Positions 33,082 to 44,216 of a stretch of DNA of 64,000 nt are shown one piece after another. The translations under genes and the position numbers were made by a program. Under the pieces are notes generated by a model. The model saw only the letters and a program-made list of their open reading frames with translations. It was not told the DNA's origin and did no database searches. This stretch comes from Asterella californica (Eukaryota; Streptophyta; Marchantiopsida; Marchantiales; Aytoniaceae). How positions within the stretch are numbered: the first letter of the stretch is position 1; each line of letters starts with the position of its first letter. The stretch lies in assembly GCA_036924285.1 (NCBI GenBank), contig JAYKYS010000010.1, positions 10,453,001 through 10,517,000 on the forward strand, read 5' to 3'.

Positions 33082-33540
33082 TCATAGCCGAGTCTGCAGA
33101 ATCATGCATGAGAGTTCCAAATCATCCATATGAAGATCATGCTCAATCTCTTCGATCCTAGCACCATAGCTTGTAACTTCGACAACTGTAGTAGCATGTA
33201 CCGCAAAGTAATCATCGATCAACTTATTCATCCGTCCTTTATCAATGCTGGCTTGAGTGAGAGTACATGTACTTCTGAATGTAACATTTCCATCCTCCCG
33301 AGCAATAATCTCTCGTTGCAAAGACTCTGCAAAGTCCATCAATCTTCTCGTTGATGATTAGTACCATTGTACTACACGCACTGATGTATGCAAGCTTGTT
33401 TGAATACAAGCTCCCTTTCAGTCGACGATCATTTATCTTCCAACATAGTAATCTTAGCTTGTAGATCTTGCATCTTTTGTCGTAGGTCCTCGATGGTTGG
33501 ATCCTTTTCCTCTACAATCACAAGTGGAGGTTAAATCTCA
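33082..33540 (-). pseudogene. gypsy D gag remnant, C-terminal part
   Basis: Minus-strand frames at about 33540-33450 (DPTIEDLRQKMQDLQAKI, coiled coil) and 33342-33082 resemble the region before the zinc knuckle of gypsy A gag (IEDLIRQMRELKVELAGL). The matching N-terminal gag piece lies at 39884-39270, on the far side of gypsy C. This suggests gypsy C landed inside this gag. Stops and frameshifts are present. Confidence 0.5.
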
Positions 33541-33894
33541 AGTACTACCAACACTGTTATGATAGTCAGCGATACATGTGTCAACTTTGTAACCTTTTCC
33601 CATGTATGTCTTCGTTTGGCAAGAAGCTCAACCGCTTCATTTTCGTGCACTTACCGTCTTGTTGCGTCAGCGGAAGCTCTTGTTCAATAGGTCGCAGAAC
33701 TCACAATGCTAACCTGCAAACCACAATCACAAGTTAGCATCCATGCACCACTTACCTTAACTATGTTTGGTCCGGACTCGAGTCGGACCGTCTCCCTAAT
33801 TATCAAGCTTAGTATTTCCTAAGTCTCGGCCTAGACCCGCCTAGGTCGGTCCCAAAACAGACTTGGGGCGGACTTCTCATAAGTCCAAAGTCAT

Positions 33895-34734
33895 AAACGG
33901 TGCCTCCAACACACCTAGCGGTCCAACCGCCAGTGATGTCCGTCTGGGTCTAGGCTCTCAAACGGTGGTCTAACCCGCCGTCTCGTTTCTTAGTCTTGCT
34001 CCAACCTTTAGATCATTCATAAGTCCAGACATCCAAGTCTGGACCGGAACATGTCTTGAAACCGATCCAATCATCATCTCATGCCCCCAAAGTCCACCTG
34101 CCGAATCCTGAGGTTGGATGACTCGTCTTGACCCACCAAGGCATCGAGCCCCCTCACATATACTTTTGAGGATCGGCGGCCCCGCCCTCTTCTTTGATCT
34201 TTGAAAATTATACCACAACATGATCACAGGACCGGCCATAATTCTCAGCTCAAAGGTCAGTTCGAGGAGTTCTGCATATCACTGAAAAACTCTCGCTGAG
34301 ATCTTTCCAATGATACCTTACTCGCCTCGAGATCTTACGTGGAGTTCCGTCCACGACCTAAAACGTAGCTGGAGCTCCAACACTTAGCAGTTTTCCGACT
34401 TGTGGTCTAGACCCATACTCAAACCCTGTGGTTCGGACCAGCATCCGAACCCACGTCTCGGTCTCTCATCTCGGTCCCATGTCTCAGACTATGTTCCGAT
34501 CCGTTTCTAGACTTGCCTCCTTAGGTCAGCGTTTGTCTGGGGTTGTCTTGGGATAGGTCCTTATGTCATAATCCAATGTTCCAACTTTGGTTCAGAAAAC
34601 CACTTAGGGTTCATCTGATCCCGATTCTCGGCCAAGCCGTTCAGTCTTACTTGCAACGTTTACAACCTAGTGCAAGTCCACTAGGGTTCTGTTGTTCGCG
34701 TCTGCGCACGATCTTGAGATTGAGGGTCGCAAGA
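33895..34734 (-). repeat. 3' LTR of gypsy C
   Basis: It aligns with 38476-39222 from AAACGGT(G/A)CCTCCA to GAGGGTCGC. The two differ throughout, so the insertion is old. Its minus-strand start is mutated (TCTTGCGACCC against TGTCGCGACCC). Confidence 0.7.
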
Positions 34735-35650
34735 TTCACCTTCACTTTGGAGGTTGATGCCCTCATCAACAATGATCCTTAAGTTAACACCAAGTTCAGA
34801 ATGAGTAGTTGTCAGAATCGCATTCTGGTAGCTAACCCGCAATTCTCTTCTTCGCTTGAGTCTTAAGTAGTCGCTAGAACACTTCGAAAATTTCAACAAG
34901 TCTCGAGAAAAGCCTAACCTTTTTGGCTATCCCTAAACAAAACTAGTTGACAATTTCTAAACATTCTACTTAAGACTCTAACTTGCTAACTTATAAGTAT
35001 TCACACCTACTTACGAGGTCCCATGAAGCTCACTTTCTGATCGCAACCTGATTTGACTTAGACGACCGACTAAGTTTACTTTGTAGTTAGAAAACCGCAA
35101 TGCAAGATCACCCCAAGTCCCAAGACAAGTATAAAAGTTCATACTTGTTTTGCCAACGCTACGGCAAACCTAAGTCTTGACTTCAAGATGCTTATCCAAA
35201 CCAACTTGCTTACTTTGAGTGTGCTTCGTTCTTCCTCTAGAGAACATCCTAGGCATCTGATCAGAACTAGTCATAGTCATGCACTACCAATACACTTGAA
35301 CAAATTTCAAACTAAATCTTTATTTCCACAAAATACAAGACAAAGCTACAAAGTCCATCGGTCCAAGTCGCCTCAAGTTGCTACTCGTATGGTTTGTCGT
35401 TCCTTCACTCCTCGCTGGAAGGAGATGTCTTCATCTTGCTAATGCCCTTGTTGTCCTTGAAGAGGTCCAGTACTTCGCTTGCATGCGCTAAATCTTCCTC
35501 TGGCACCCAAGTTGCTTCCTTCAATGATATCCACATCATTTGATCAAGTATTTCATCCTGTTCGATTTGCACCGTGACGTAAAATGATCTCTACCTCGTA
35601 TTCTGCTCGCCTTGCACGACATCAGGTTGAGGCCTGAGAACTTGTTTGCG

Positions 35651-38424
35651 CTACGACCGCAAATCATCCTTTAATGAAAAAACATGAAAAGCCGAATGCA
35701 ACTGCCACTCAAGAGGAAGGTCTAACGTATAGACATCTTCGTGCGAATTCTTGACAATGATAAAAAGTCCCGTTAGCTTCGATGAGAACTTTACCGATAT
35801 TCCCTCCGGAAGGATGAAGTTCTTTGTACTTAACCATACCTCTTCGTCCACTTGAAACTTCACTTGCCGCCGATGCTTGTTTACCGGCTTCGTGTAACGT
35901 TGATGCACCTTCTCGAGGTTCTTCGTCACTTGTTCCTCGCACCGCTGCATTTCTACCACCAACTCTTCAGCTGAAATTTGCCGTGTTTTTGGTCGTGCCG
36001 ATGTAGATCTCCCTACAAGAGTCAAGTCAAGACGCCTTTCTGGCTCACGTCCGTAAGCCAACAAGAAAGACGATTCGCCGGTTGCTGAATGTTTCGTGGA
36101 GTTGTAGCAATACTCCGCAAGACTGAGCGATTCCGTCCAATCATTTTAGTCCGTGCTCACATAATTCCTCAAGTATTGATTCAGAATCGAGTTAACTCGT
36201 TCGTTTGCTCATTTGTTTCAAGATGAAAGACGGTGTTAAATTTTAACTTAGTCTCCAATTTTAGGAACAAGTGTTTCCAAAAGACACTTGTGAACTTTGA
36301 GTCTCGGTCTGAAATAATACTCCGAGATAATCCGTGTGGACGCCATCAAGTATCTAGGAACAACCGTATCCAAGGTCGGGGTAAACTTCACTAGTTTGCT
36401 AAACCGGTCAACTATCACAAAGATTACGTTGTATCCATTGAGTCAAGCAGAGACTTAATGAAATCCATGCTAATGCTTACTCAAGGTCTGGCTAGAATCG
36501 ACAAATGATGAAGCAATCCCCGTTAGAAACACAGTTCGTCTGACAAGTTACACATGTTTTCACAAAGTGGACAACATCTCTTTCATGTAGGGCCAATAAA
36601 ACTTTTTAGCTATCATTGCTAACGTGGAGTTTTTTCCTTTATGGCTTGATAAGGGCACATCATGACATTGTTTGAGCAACTTAGTCCTAAGTTTTCCTTG
36701 ACCTACATAAACCCGACTTTGCTTGAACATGAGTAAGCTATGTCTCAGCTGCATGTTTCGCAACTTCATTCCTCGCTTGAGCTGTTCCAGGTACTCTTTT
36801 GCTTGGTCATCGTCCTTGTAACCTTCATGTATTCGTCTCTCCAAGTCTGACTCCTTAGGATACATAGCTCGCAAAATATGTGTTGACGATGAAAGATATT
36901 GCTCCTTGCGACTCAAAGCGTCAAGAACCACATTGTCCTTTTTCGCTTTGTGCACTAATTCCACATTCATGAGCACCAAGATATCATGCCACTGTAGTTG
37001 TTTTGGAGTCATCCGATCTTGTGTCTCAAAGTACTTGAGCAAAATATTGTCAGTATACACTTGGGTTTTATGAAGTCCCAAGTAATGTCGTCATTTCCTC
37101 AAGCAATGAACCACCGCAAATAGTTCCTTCTTGTGAGCCGATCATCGACTCTCCGTCTCAGATAACTTTTTGCTTTCATACGCTATAGGTTTTCCATCCT
37201 GCACCAACACTCCACCAATCTCATAATCGCTCGCGTCTGTGTGTACCTTGAATGGTTTGTCAAACTCTTGCAGCTTCAAAATTGACGCTTTTGACAAAAT
37301 GGATTTGATCTTCTGGAACGCATCGTCCACCTCCTTGGTCTCAACTTATCTGTATGTCTTTTCCCGTCTAGTCCGTCAGCGACTTCGTGATCTTTGAAAA
37401 CCCCTTCATATACTTGCGGTGGAACTACATCAATCCTAAGAATCGTCGCATCCCTTTCACTCTAGTCGGAGGCTCCCAAGTCACAATCGCATCCACCTTC
37501 TGCATATCCGGACCGACTCATTCTGCACTAATGACATGTCTCAAAAAGTTAATGCCTTCCAAACCAAGCTCACTCTTATCAACATTGGCAAACAACTTAT
37601 GCTCCCACAGCTTCGTCATTACCATCCTTAGTTGCTCTACGTGCGACTCCAAGGTTTTGGAGTAGATCAAGATGTCGTCGATGTAAGCGATGACAAACTC
37701 GTCCACTCCTCGTGAAAAATTGTGTTCATCAATGTAGTGAACGTCGAAGGGGCTTTGTAGAGTTCAAATGACATCACCACGAATTCAAACGACCCGTATC
37801 TGGTTCGACAAGTGATCTTCTTAACATCTAGATCAGCTACCCGGATATGGTAATATCATGACTTCAATTCGATCTTGCTGAAGTACTTTGCGTCCGCTAA
37901 CCTATCAAACAGATCATCTATCCTTGGCAAGGGATAATTATTCTTCACCTTCATCTTATTGAGCGCACGATAATCTACGCAGAGGCGTAACTTCCCATCC
38001 TTCTTTTTTGCAAAAAGAACTGAGGCTCCATAAGATGACTTGTTGGTCCGAATATATCTTCGAGCTAATAGCCGAGTTGTCTTTTCAACTCAAGGAGTTC
38101 CACCTGATTTAGTCGATAAGAGACTTTGGAAGGTGATTCTTATCATGTCAAGACCTCGATCTTGTGATCCACCACCCGCCTTGGAGATAACTCAGCAAGT
38201 AACTCATCCGTCAAGACATCCTCAAACTCCTTAATCACTTCGCGAAGCACCTTCGGAAGTTTAGTCGCGTCTCTTGATGTTTCCTCTTGTCCGTCACCCT
38301 TCATCAAATCTGCAACAAGCATCAAACACATGACTCCGTCATTGAAGTCCATATGTTTGTCTTTGATCAAATTCATCGCAAAGTTGTAATTTTTCGTTGT
38401 CTTTCGGATCAGCCTCACTCCCAA
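35651..38424 (-). pseudogene. gypsy C pol remnant (RT, RNase H, integrase)
   Basis: Minus-strand fragments in order: 38424-38143 (start of the RT region, VLREVIKEFEDVLTDELL); 37706-37518 with the RT active-site motif AYIDDILIYS; 37330-37142 (RNase H, FKVHTDASDYEIGGVLVQ); 37081-36560 (RNase H end, then integrase zinc region with KKFYWPYMKEM); and 36064-35651 (integrase C-terminal part, LAYGREPERR to FHVFSLKDDL). Pieces are separated by stops and frameshifts, and part of RT and of the integrase core are not intact. It cannot encode a working polyprotein. Confidence 0.85.
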
Positions 38425-38475
38425 CTTTCACCTTTTTATTCTGACGTTCAACCTTAAAGGTTTCCGCCTAAGTTC

Positions 38476-39222
38476 AAACGGTACCTCCAGCACACCTAGC
38501 GGTGCAACCGCCCCTGATGTCCGTCTAGGTCTAGGCTCCCGAATAGTGATCTAACCCGCCGTCTCGTTCCTTAGTCTTTCTCCAGTCCTTAGATCGTTCA
38601 TAAGTCCAGACGTCCAAGTCTGGACCGGAACGTGACTTGGAACCGGTCTTGCTATCGTCTCATGGTCCCGAAGTCTGTCTGCCGAACCTTGGGGTCGGAT
38701 GACTTGTCCTGGCCCACCCAGGCATCGAGTCCTCTCATATATACTTCTGGGGATCGGCAACCCCGCCCTGCTCTTTTATCTCTTTTATACCACAACTCGA
38801 TCACAAGACCGGCCATAATTCTCAACTCAGAGATCAGTTGTAGGAGTTCTACATATCACTTAAAAGCACTCGCTGAGGTCTTTTCAATGATATCTTACTC
38901 TCCTTGAGATCTTACGTTGAGCTCTTAAAACGTCACTGGAGCTCCAACACTTAGCAGTTTTCTGAAAACTTGTGACTTATGTTCCGGTACTTTTCTAGAC
39001 TTGCCCCCTTAAGTCAACGTTCGTTTGGGATCTTCTTGGGGTAGGCCCTTATGTCTTAACCCAATGATCCAACCTTGGTTCAGAGAATCACTTAGGGTTC
39101 TCTGATCTCGACTTCTCGGTCAAGCCGTTCAGTCCTACTCGCAGCGTTTACAATCTAGCGCAAGTCCATTAAGATTCTGTTGTTCGCGCTTGCGTCTGAC
39201 CTTGAGACTGAGGGTCGCGACA
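38476..39222 (-). repeat. 5' LTR of gypsy C (truncated)
   Basis: Partner of 33895-34734, about 90 bp shorter. On the minus strand it starts TGTCGCGACCCTCAG at 39222 and runs into pol without a visible primer-binding site or gag. Confidence 0.7.
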
Positions 39223-39268
39223 TTCAAGCACAACCTTCCAATTTCTTGTCAATCCTTCTTCTTTCTCT

Positions 39269-39884
39269 TGTTCCTCCAAAAGTAGTTCCAACCGCTCTCC
39301 CATGTCTCATCCGCAAGTTGAAGAGATAGCTTTGTGTTGTAGGTCCGCAAGGTCAGCTTCTCCACCCCGAGATAGTTGAGAGTACTGTATCTCAAACACC
39401 CTTAATAGCTCAATAGGCTGAAAATCTTTGCTAGATCGATGAACCCATCCAAAAACGATTTGTTGGTTACTCGATCAGAGATTTCCAAGAAATATTCTTC
39501 CATCAACGCTTGTGAAAACAACTTCCAAGTTCTCTCAAAATGCGTCGCTATACCTTTCACATGTTCTCTTATATCAAGCACCATAGTGAATTCGAATATC
39601 TAATTCATCTCCTTCTTTAATACTTGATCCAAATCCATCTTCATCTTGTAACATATTAGGTACCTTGAGACGTCTCTTCCATGAAATAGATCGAGCTTGT
39701 CGATCATCTTTCGAAATGCCTTCATCCTCAAACCTCTTTTTGTTTGTTCCCTTGCTCTTGTTGTAAAAACAAATTGAAGACTTGAATCCTCCTTGCAGTT
39801 GCTGCATCCAACTGCATTCTCCTTAGATCCACTAGTCTCGTCCATAGTCATGGCTTGTTCTTTCTTCTCATGATCCCAAAACAT
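39269..39884 (-). pseudogene. gypsy D gag remnant, N-terminal part
   Basis: Minus-strand frames 39884-39600 and 39584-39402 contain LFHGRDVSRYLICYKMKMDL and ERTWKLFSQALMEEYFLEIS. These match gypsy A gag (RFEGRDISRYLREYRREMEL and ERSLREEFLEEDSERVTRR) in order and spacing. A single shift separates the two frames. The 5' side of gypsy D (39.9-40.15 kb) is interrupted at 40155 by gypsy A. Confidence 0.7.
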
Positions 39885-40154
39885 CTACTGTGGTGCCCAC
39901 AATTTACAGGATTCACAAATTTTTGAAAATTTTAAGGTTAATATCTTGGTTGTATAACTGAAGAAGCTTTGTTGCTTAAGATTACGGCTTCCTTAGAAGG
40001 AAGATGATCTTGCGATCCGCTCCGCAACAAGAAGTTGACTTCTTCGAAAGACGGCCGTCTTTCGGAAAGCGTCTTCTCAGTTGTGTCTTCGGAAGACGGA
40101 AGACGAAAGACATGTATCTTCCAGAAGACAGCGACCGCAGAAGCCTAACCGCGT

Positions 40155-41473
40155 TGTCGTGATGTGAATCATTTCACATAGTAAATGATTCACTTCTCTG
40201 TCAGGCGTTAGTCTCTCTGAGTGAAGTTAAGACCTCAGAGAAGTCCATTTTTGGAAGATGTTATATATTTTGAGTCTTAGTAGGTTGATTACCATGTTGA
40301 TAGGGTTTAAGCTCATGGGTTGTATTTGCGTGTCGCCCATGCACGCTTTCTAGCTGATTTAAGTTAATTTTCGGGGCTGCATGTCATTTTAGGTAGTTTA
40401 AGTTTTACGCTGGCACTCTAGGGGGCTTGACGTGGTAGCCTATGAGTGTAGATAAGTTACCAGGTAGTTTAAGGCACAAAAGGACAACCAAATGGAGCTA
40501 TGAACTCCCATTGGTCCATTTTTGTCTTTTGTAAAACTCTAAGTTTAGAAACAGAGGTCTAAAGGAGATTTTTAGCAACTGGTAAGGACACTGCGAAATC
40601 TGAGAGCACAAGGAGATAGAGCTCGTCGAGCCAAGCACTGTCAGTGAAATTCTTGATCGATTTGGATCAATAAACAAGGAGTTATGCCCAATTGAAGTTT
40701 GGATTGTGCCAAAACTGCATCACTTTTGTTGATTTTGGGGTTTTGAGTGTCAATTGCAGCAGAATTGAGGAAATCGCTTCAAACCTTCGTGGTTGCGTTC
40801 ACTGTCAGCCGGGCTACAACTGTCAAATTAGTTTCAAGTGATTTGAGTTACTGAGTAAATCAGGGCGACCGCTGAAGCAGAAGGGGTCCGAAAAGCTCTC
40901 AATCTGGAACATTAACTTCAGAGAGCGAGATCTGGAGTTCTGTGTGGAATCAGGAGGCCCAACTTCACAGGAGTGTTCAACAAGCTGTGTACTACAAATA
41001 CTGTAAGAAACTTCGAAATTGATCGAGCCAACCTCTTTTTATAGGTTGAAACAGCTGTCTGGGTACCAGAAATGGCCGTAATTTCTCTACTCAGAAAGTT
41101 TCTACTCATATCTTAGTGCTCTGAATTGACCTGAAGCTGAAACTTCGTATGTGTTTCTAGTAGGACCTCATTGACATGTAGGAGGAGTTCTGAAGTCTGA
41201 ACCTTCACATATTTCTCAATCTTGAGTGTCAAAGCTCACCATCTGATCTTATCATTGCTAGTTAAGTCTGAACTTTACTTCCTGAACATATCAGAAGAGC
41301 CAAGAGACTTATATGAGTGTTTTTCAGTATCACCTTGAGACCTGAAGCCTATCCTTTGAGTAAACCTGCCACAGCCTGAAGCCCAACGCTTCCTTGAGTA
41401 GATTGAACACAGCCTTCAAGCTCATATCACAGCCAGAAGGTTCGCCCTTCCCAAGAAGACTCTCAACCCGACA
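40155..41473 (+). repeat. 5' LTR of gypsy A
   Basis: 1319 bp, TG...CA ends, followed at once by TCTGGTGCTTCCACTGAGAG, which looks like a tRNA primer-binding site of the TGGTGCTT type seen in plant gypsy elements. Confidence 0.92.
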
Positions 41474-41494
41474 TCTGGTGCTTCCACTGAGAGC
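41474..41494 (+). other. Primer-binding site of gypsy A
   Basis: TGGTGCTTCCACTGAGAG begins two bases after the 5' LTR. TGG matches the CCA end of a tRNA. Which tRNA primes was not determined. Confidence 0.6.
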
Positions 41495-41541
41495 TCTTGG
41501 GGTGATTGATTGAGAAGGTTGAGTTACTACAAGGAGAAGAG

Positions 41542-43986
41542 ATGGATCGCAAGGGCGCTGCTGCTGCTACTTCTTCGGCTGCTGCATCTACGTCTACTGC
41601 AGCACCTTCTGTAGCACTTGTGACTGCAGTGACCTCTGTACCTGGTCTGGACACGGCTGAGATCTTGAAGACGCTTGAGGCCCTGGTCCAACAGCATCTG
41701 ATCGTTGGAGGGGGTGAGTTAAAATCCACCAAGGCTTTGCAAGCAATAGTGAATAGGTGTGGAAGGTTTGAAGGAAGAGATATTTCTAGATATCTGCGTG
41801 AGTATAGAAGAGAGATGGAGTTGGTTAGGGTTACTGATGCTGAGATGATAGCAAGTTTTGAGTTAGCTGTCATTCCTGAGTTGCGGGACCAAGTTAGGGA
41901 TGTACAGAGAAGAAATCTTGGAATCTGGATGAGTTTTGAGCGATCTCTTCGAGAGGAGTTTCTTGAGGAGGATTCAGAGAGAGTTACTAGAAGGACATTT
42001 CTAGACTGGGTTGAGCAGCAACCTGGTCGTATGATGAGCTTGAGTGAGTTGCTGAGAGAGTTTGATCGGAGATACCGACAGCTTTCAACTCTAGAGCGAA
42101 TAACCCTAGATGCTAGGAGAACAGAGCTTTTCCTGCAAGCTACCGATGATGCTACGGTTGTGTTTTATGTTGGCTGATCGATCTGCTGAGGGAGGTGTTA
42201 CTATGGATTGGGGGAGAGTTGAGGATGCTGTGGCTGTATTGACAAGGCAGAGGAGGGGAAGAGTGGCTGTGGGAGGACGTCCGCTTGCAGAAGTGGTCAC
42301 TCCATCTTATGCTGCTCCTCAAGTACATCAGCCTTTGGTTCCTGCTCCTAGACCTGTTGTCCCAGCTGCAGTTCCTTTGATGCCAATTGTACCAGCTCCG
42401 GCACAATGGGCACCTTTCAGAGACCTGCGGAGAACCATGGTCAACAGAACCAGATTGAAGACCTGATTCGGCAGATGCGAGAGCTGAAGGTAGAGCTAGC
42501 TGGATTGCAGAGAGAGCAGCCATCGGTGCCTGCTGCTGCACGTCCAGGAGGAGCTCCGGTTCGTAGATGTATTTGGTGTGACAGTCCTGATCATTTTCGA
42601 GGAGACTGTCAAGAGCTCACGGCTGCTTTGCGAGATGGTGTGGTTCGCTATCAAAACGATAGACTGCACCTTTCTTCTACTGGAGAGTTGTTGAGCACGC
42701 AGTTTGGGCGAGGAGGCATGAGGAATCTACCTCAGATTGCTGCGGCTGCAACAGCAACCGCGTTAATGGCACCGCTGGTAAATTTTGATGTATATGCTGG
42801 GCATATTGAGGTCTCTTCTAGTCCTACATTGCTAGATAGGACTGCTGAGAAGAGTGTGGCTCCAGTCCCTTCTGAGATACTGAAGAGAGGAGCCGAGTCT
42901 ATTCGTAGGGTCACAGGATTGGGAGATCTTGTAGATGCTGCTTCTATCAGAGCATTCTTGGATGTAGATAGACACGTTCATTGGCAGGATGCTTCTGTGG
43001 AAGAAAAGAGGCGGCGAGAAGTCTCTGAACTTGATACTGGAGTTCCTGAGGAGACTGGGGATAGACGGAGAGTCACAAGGAGACGAGCGGCTCTTCCTGA
43101 GGACATCCCGTCTACTTCTGCAGCTCCTCCGTCTGCACCAGGTCCTATGGAGGACGTGCAGAGATCCCAGCAAGAGCCAACGACTGCTGGTAGGAGGTTT
43201 ACTGCCCAAGAGAAAGGGAAGGGACCGACTTACAAGTTGGCAGCTGATATTGAAACTTCTATTGATCTGAAGAGCATCTTGGAGTAGAGGATACTGGATG
43301 CACGAATCAAGTTTTCTCTCCGAGAAGTTCTTGGTATTGCAAAGAGGGAGTTTCACGAACTGATCATTGACATCATCAAGCACAAGAGACAGGTGATGTC
43401 CGAGCAGGTAGAGAGTCAGATGATAGATGTGGTAGGAGCTTATGTGAATGATGCAGAGTTTAGAAAGGTGCCTTTTCAAGAAGTTGATGGCCAGGGCTAC
43501 CAGCAAGAAGCGTTAGTTGCTAGTACCAACACTATTGAGTTCGATGATGAGGAAGCTGGCGAGGAGAGTCCGGCTACTGATAGCGATTTCAGAAGGAGAC
43601 ATTGGGCTCGTGTTACAACTGCTACACGAGTTCGTCTTGGAAGTTGGGCTGAACCTGTTGCTGCTTTAGTTGATCACGGATCTGAGATCAACATCATGTC
43701 ACGGGAGGTGTATGAGAGAGGTCAGTGGTCTATCGAGCTGAACCATGGTTGGGTGCTATGAGCTGCAAACAACCAGAAAGGTGAACTATACGACGCTTGT
43801 CCTAACGAGAAGGTGAAGATAGGTGATGTGGATGTGGATCAACATTTCTTCGTGCAGTCTTCTACTTCATATCATGTTATTCTTGGTCAGCCTTATATCA
43901 CTGCAGTTCGAATGGAGACCAAAGTGATGGATGATGGATCTCATTATGCTAGGATCCGTAGTCCAGATGATAGACATTTTGTGTAG
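41542..43986 (+). pseudogene. gypsy A gag-protease, broken
   Basis: ATG 41542 opens an Ala/Ser/Thr-rich start, then the gag core (RFEGRDISRYLREYRREMEL). The frame shifts near 42165 and again near 42440. A CCHC knuckle follows (CIWCDSPDHFRGDC, about 42573-42614). TAG at 43285-43287 and TGA at 43759-43761 interrupt the same frame. Around 43665-43710 it holds the aspartic protease motif as DHGSEINIM, with His where Ser or Thr is usual, then a later ILGQPYI motif. The product would be capsid/nucleocapsid and protease in an active copy; this copy cannot make it whole. Confidence 0.85.
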
Positions 43987-44216
43987 TTTCTGACCGTTCG
44001 TACGAACCACGAACGAAACCGGCAGATCTTAAGGGATTCTCCTATCTGTAGGAGTAAGGGTTTTCAGAAACCACTCTCGTAGGACGGGATAGCGAGAGTG
44101 AAGGATCTACTGCTACTATGATCCCGCTTGAGCACCCTGAGGGATCATAGGAGGCTGATGGAGAGGCTGCTCAAGATTCAGAAAGTAGTTGCACTGTAGA
44201 TAGTTGGAAATCTGGT

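Larger units (their letters stand above)
33895..39222 (-). mobile_element. Ty3-gypsy retrotransposon (gypsy C), gag-less, decayed
   Basis: Two related blocks (33895-34734 and 38476-39222) flank a minus-strand pol region. On the minus strand the right block begins TGTCGCGACCC, a plant gypsy-like LTR start, and a purine-rich tract (AAAGTGAAGGTGAA) precedes the left block, as expected of a 3' LTR. The order reverse transcriptase, RNase H, integrase identifies Ty3-gypsy. gag and protease are missing between the 5' LTR and pol, and the 5' LTR seems truncated. The outer left boundary and target duplication are not resolved (the left LTR may start up to about 130 bp further left). Confidence 0.65.

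Noticed and set aside
42832..43506. Minus-strand 224-codon ORF within gypsy A
   Set aside because: Antisense shadow of gag, which has a zinc knuckle and matches other gag remnants in the window.
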